Shown piece by piece: positions 6,213-6,736 of a stretch of DNA of 6,736 nt. The notes under the pieces are model-generated. The model was not told the DNA's origin and ran no database searches. It worked only from the letters and a program-made list of their open reading frames with translations. Both the position numbers and the translations under genes were made by a program. The stretch covers positions 1 through 6,736 of the forward strand of contig JACQTR010000171.1 of the NCBI GenBank assembly GCA_016210705.1, read 5' to 3'. The first letter of the stretch is position 1. Every line of letters begins with the position of its first letter. Source of the DNA: Chloroflexota bacterium (GTDB lineage Bacteria; Chloroflexota; Dehalococcoidia; JACQTR01).

Positions 6213-6736
6213 ATGATGGAAGTTCCAAGCTCAGTTAGCATGGATAAAATTGTCTCCCTGTGCAAGCGCCGCGGCCTCATTTTTCCCAGTAGCGAGATCT
6301 ACGGCGGGCTTGGCTCGACCTATGATTATGGCCCCCTGGGGGTTGAACTCAAAAGCAACGTCAAGCGGGCCTGGTGGAAGGCTATGGTACAGGAACGGGA
6401 CGATATGGTGGGTCTGGACGCCAGCACCCTGATGCATCCACAGACCTGGGTGGCCAGCGGCCATGTCAACGGCTTTTCCGATCCCTTGGTGGAGTGCAAG
6501 AACTGCCACCGGCGCTGGCGGGCCGACGAATTGGTGGCGCGAGTCCACGAGCCGGAGAGCGTCCACGGCCATATGGTTAGTACCACAGGCTATCGCTGCC
6601 CCGAGTGTGGCGGTGAACTCACCGAATCTCGCACGTTCAACCTCATGTTTAAGACCTTCGTAGGCCCGGTGGAGGATGAAGCATCGGTGGTCTATCTTCG
6701 TCCGGAAACGGCTCAAGGCATCTTCGTCAACTTCCA
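6213..6736 (+). CDS. glyQS: Glycyl-tRNA synthetase, dimeric class II type, 3' end missing
   Basis: This cytoplasmic enzyme charges tRNA-Gly with glycine. The first 174 codons are present and the frame is open to the right edge; the full protein would be about 450-500 residues. It belongs to the single-chain homodimeric family, as in Thermus and eukaryotes, not the alpha2-beta2 form. Class-defining stretches are LCKRRGLIFPSSEIYGGL (16-33), YDYGPLGVELK (37-47), WWKAMVQERDDMVGLDAS (54-71), FNLMFKTFVGPVED (142-155) and RPETAQGIFVNF (163-174), which belongs to the catalytic core. An insert between about 94 and 134 carries CKNC and CPEC (Cys95, 98, 129, 132), a likely zinc ribbon that Thermus lacks. 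An in-frame TGA at 6210 makes ATG 6213 the first possible start. ATG 6216 follows at once and ATG 6240 is a third option. It is divergent from the metallo-hydrolase operon. Confidence 0.97.
   Translation, partial: MMEVPSSVSMDKIVSLCKRRGLIFPSSEIYGGLGSTYDYGPLGVELKSNVKRAWWKAMVQERDDMVGLDASTLMHPQTWVASGHVNGFSDPLVECKNCHRRWRADELVARVHEPESVHGHMVSTTGYRCPECGGELTESRTFNLMFKTFVGPVEDEASVVYLRPETAQGIFVNF

Noticed and set aside
6098..6280. A small 60-codon minus-strand frame across the divergent promoter region
   Set aside because: It overlaps both the start of the synthetase and the promoter region, has no ribosome site that I can see, and has no recognisable features.
6231..6716. A 161-codon open frame on the minus strand, antisense to the glycyl-tRNA synthetase
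   Set aside because: The plus strand encodes unmistakable synthetase motifs throughout; the antisense product shows no recognisable domain and has the composition of a shadow frame in GC-rich coding DNA.

Overview
The window looks like ordinary chromosomal DNA from a bacterium of moderately high GC content, most likely an uncultured member of the Chloroflexota. The evidence for that lineage is indirect: a K+-independent membrane pyrophosphatase, a secreted glycosidase whose C-terminus ends in a 'YKIHLPRIL' type tail reminiscent of Chloroflexota surface proteins, and frequent GTG/TTG starts. Coding density is very high. Six protein genes fill the window, two of them cut by its edges. There is no RNA gene, mobile element, CRISPR array or stretch over 300 bases without a gene.

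Left block (plus strand, 1-4519). The 3' nine-tenths of hppA, a proton-pumping pyrophosphatase, is followed after 22 bases by two tandem glycoside hydrolases of the (beta/alpha)8 clan A type, the second starting inside the end of the first. All three could lie on one transcript. Both glycosidases are exported and share motifs (RYK..VK..E.WNE, PRPAY), so they look like diverged paralogues. They probably act on an extracellular or cell-envelope polysaccharide; the substrate cannot be read from sequence.

Middle block (minus strand, 6072-4512). Two metallo-beta-lactamase-fold hydrolases of different subfamilies form a two-gene operon with a 13-base gap and good ribosome binding sites. The promoter-proximal gene is of the HIHLDH/SPGHAPHH type, with Glu where the bridging Asp is usual. 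The second is a short glyoxalase-II-like protein. The operon meets the glycosidase block tail to tail, with the two stop regions overlapping by 8 bases.

Right block (plus strand, 6213-6736). The first 174 codons of a dimeric-type glycyl-tRNA synthetase are present. The 140-base gap between it and the metallo-hydrolase operon holds two recognisable back-to-back sigma70-type promoters with an 8-base perfect inverted repeat between them. This is the most interesting regulatory structure in the window.

I see no evidence of a new multi-gene system. The points worth a second look are the divergent control region, the tandem exported glycosidases next to hppA, the Asp-to-Glu change in the metallo-hydrolase, and the terminator-free convergent overlap.
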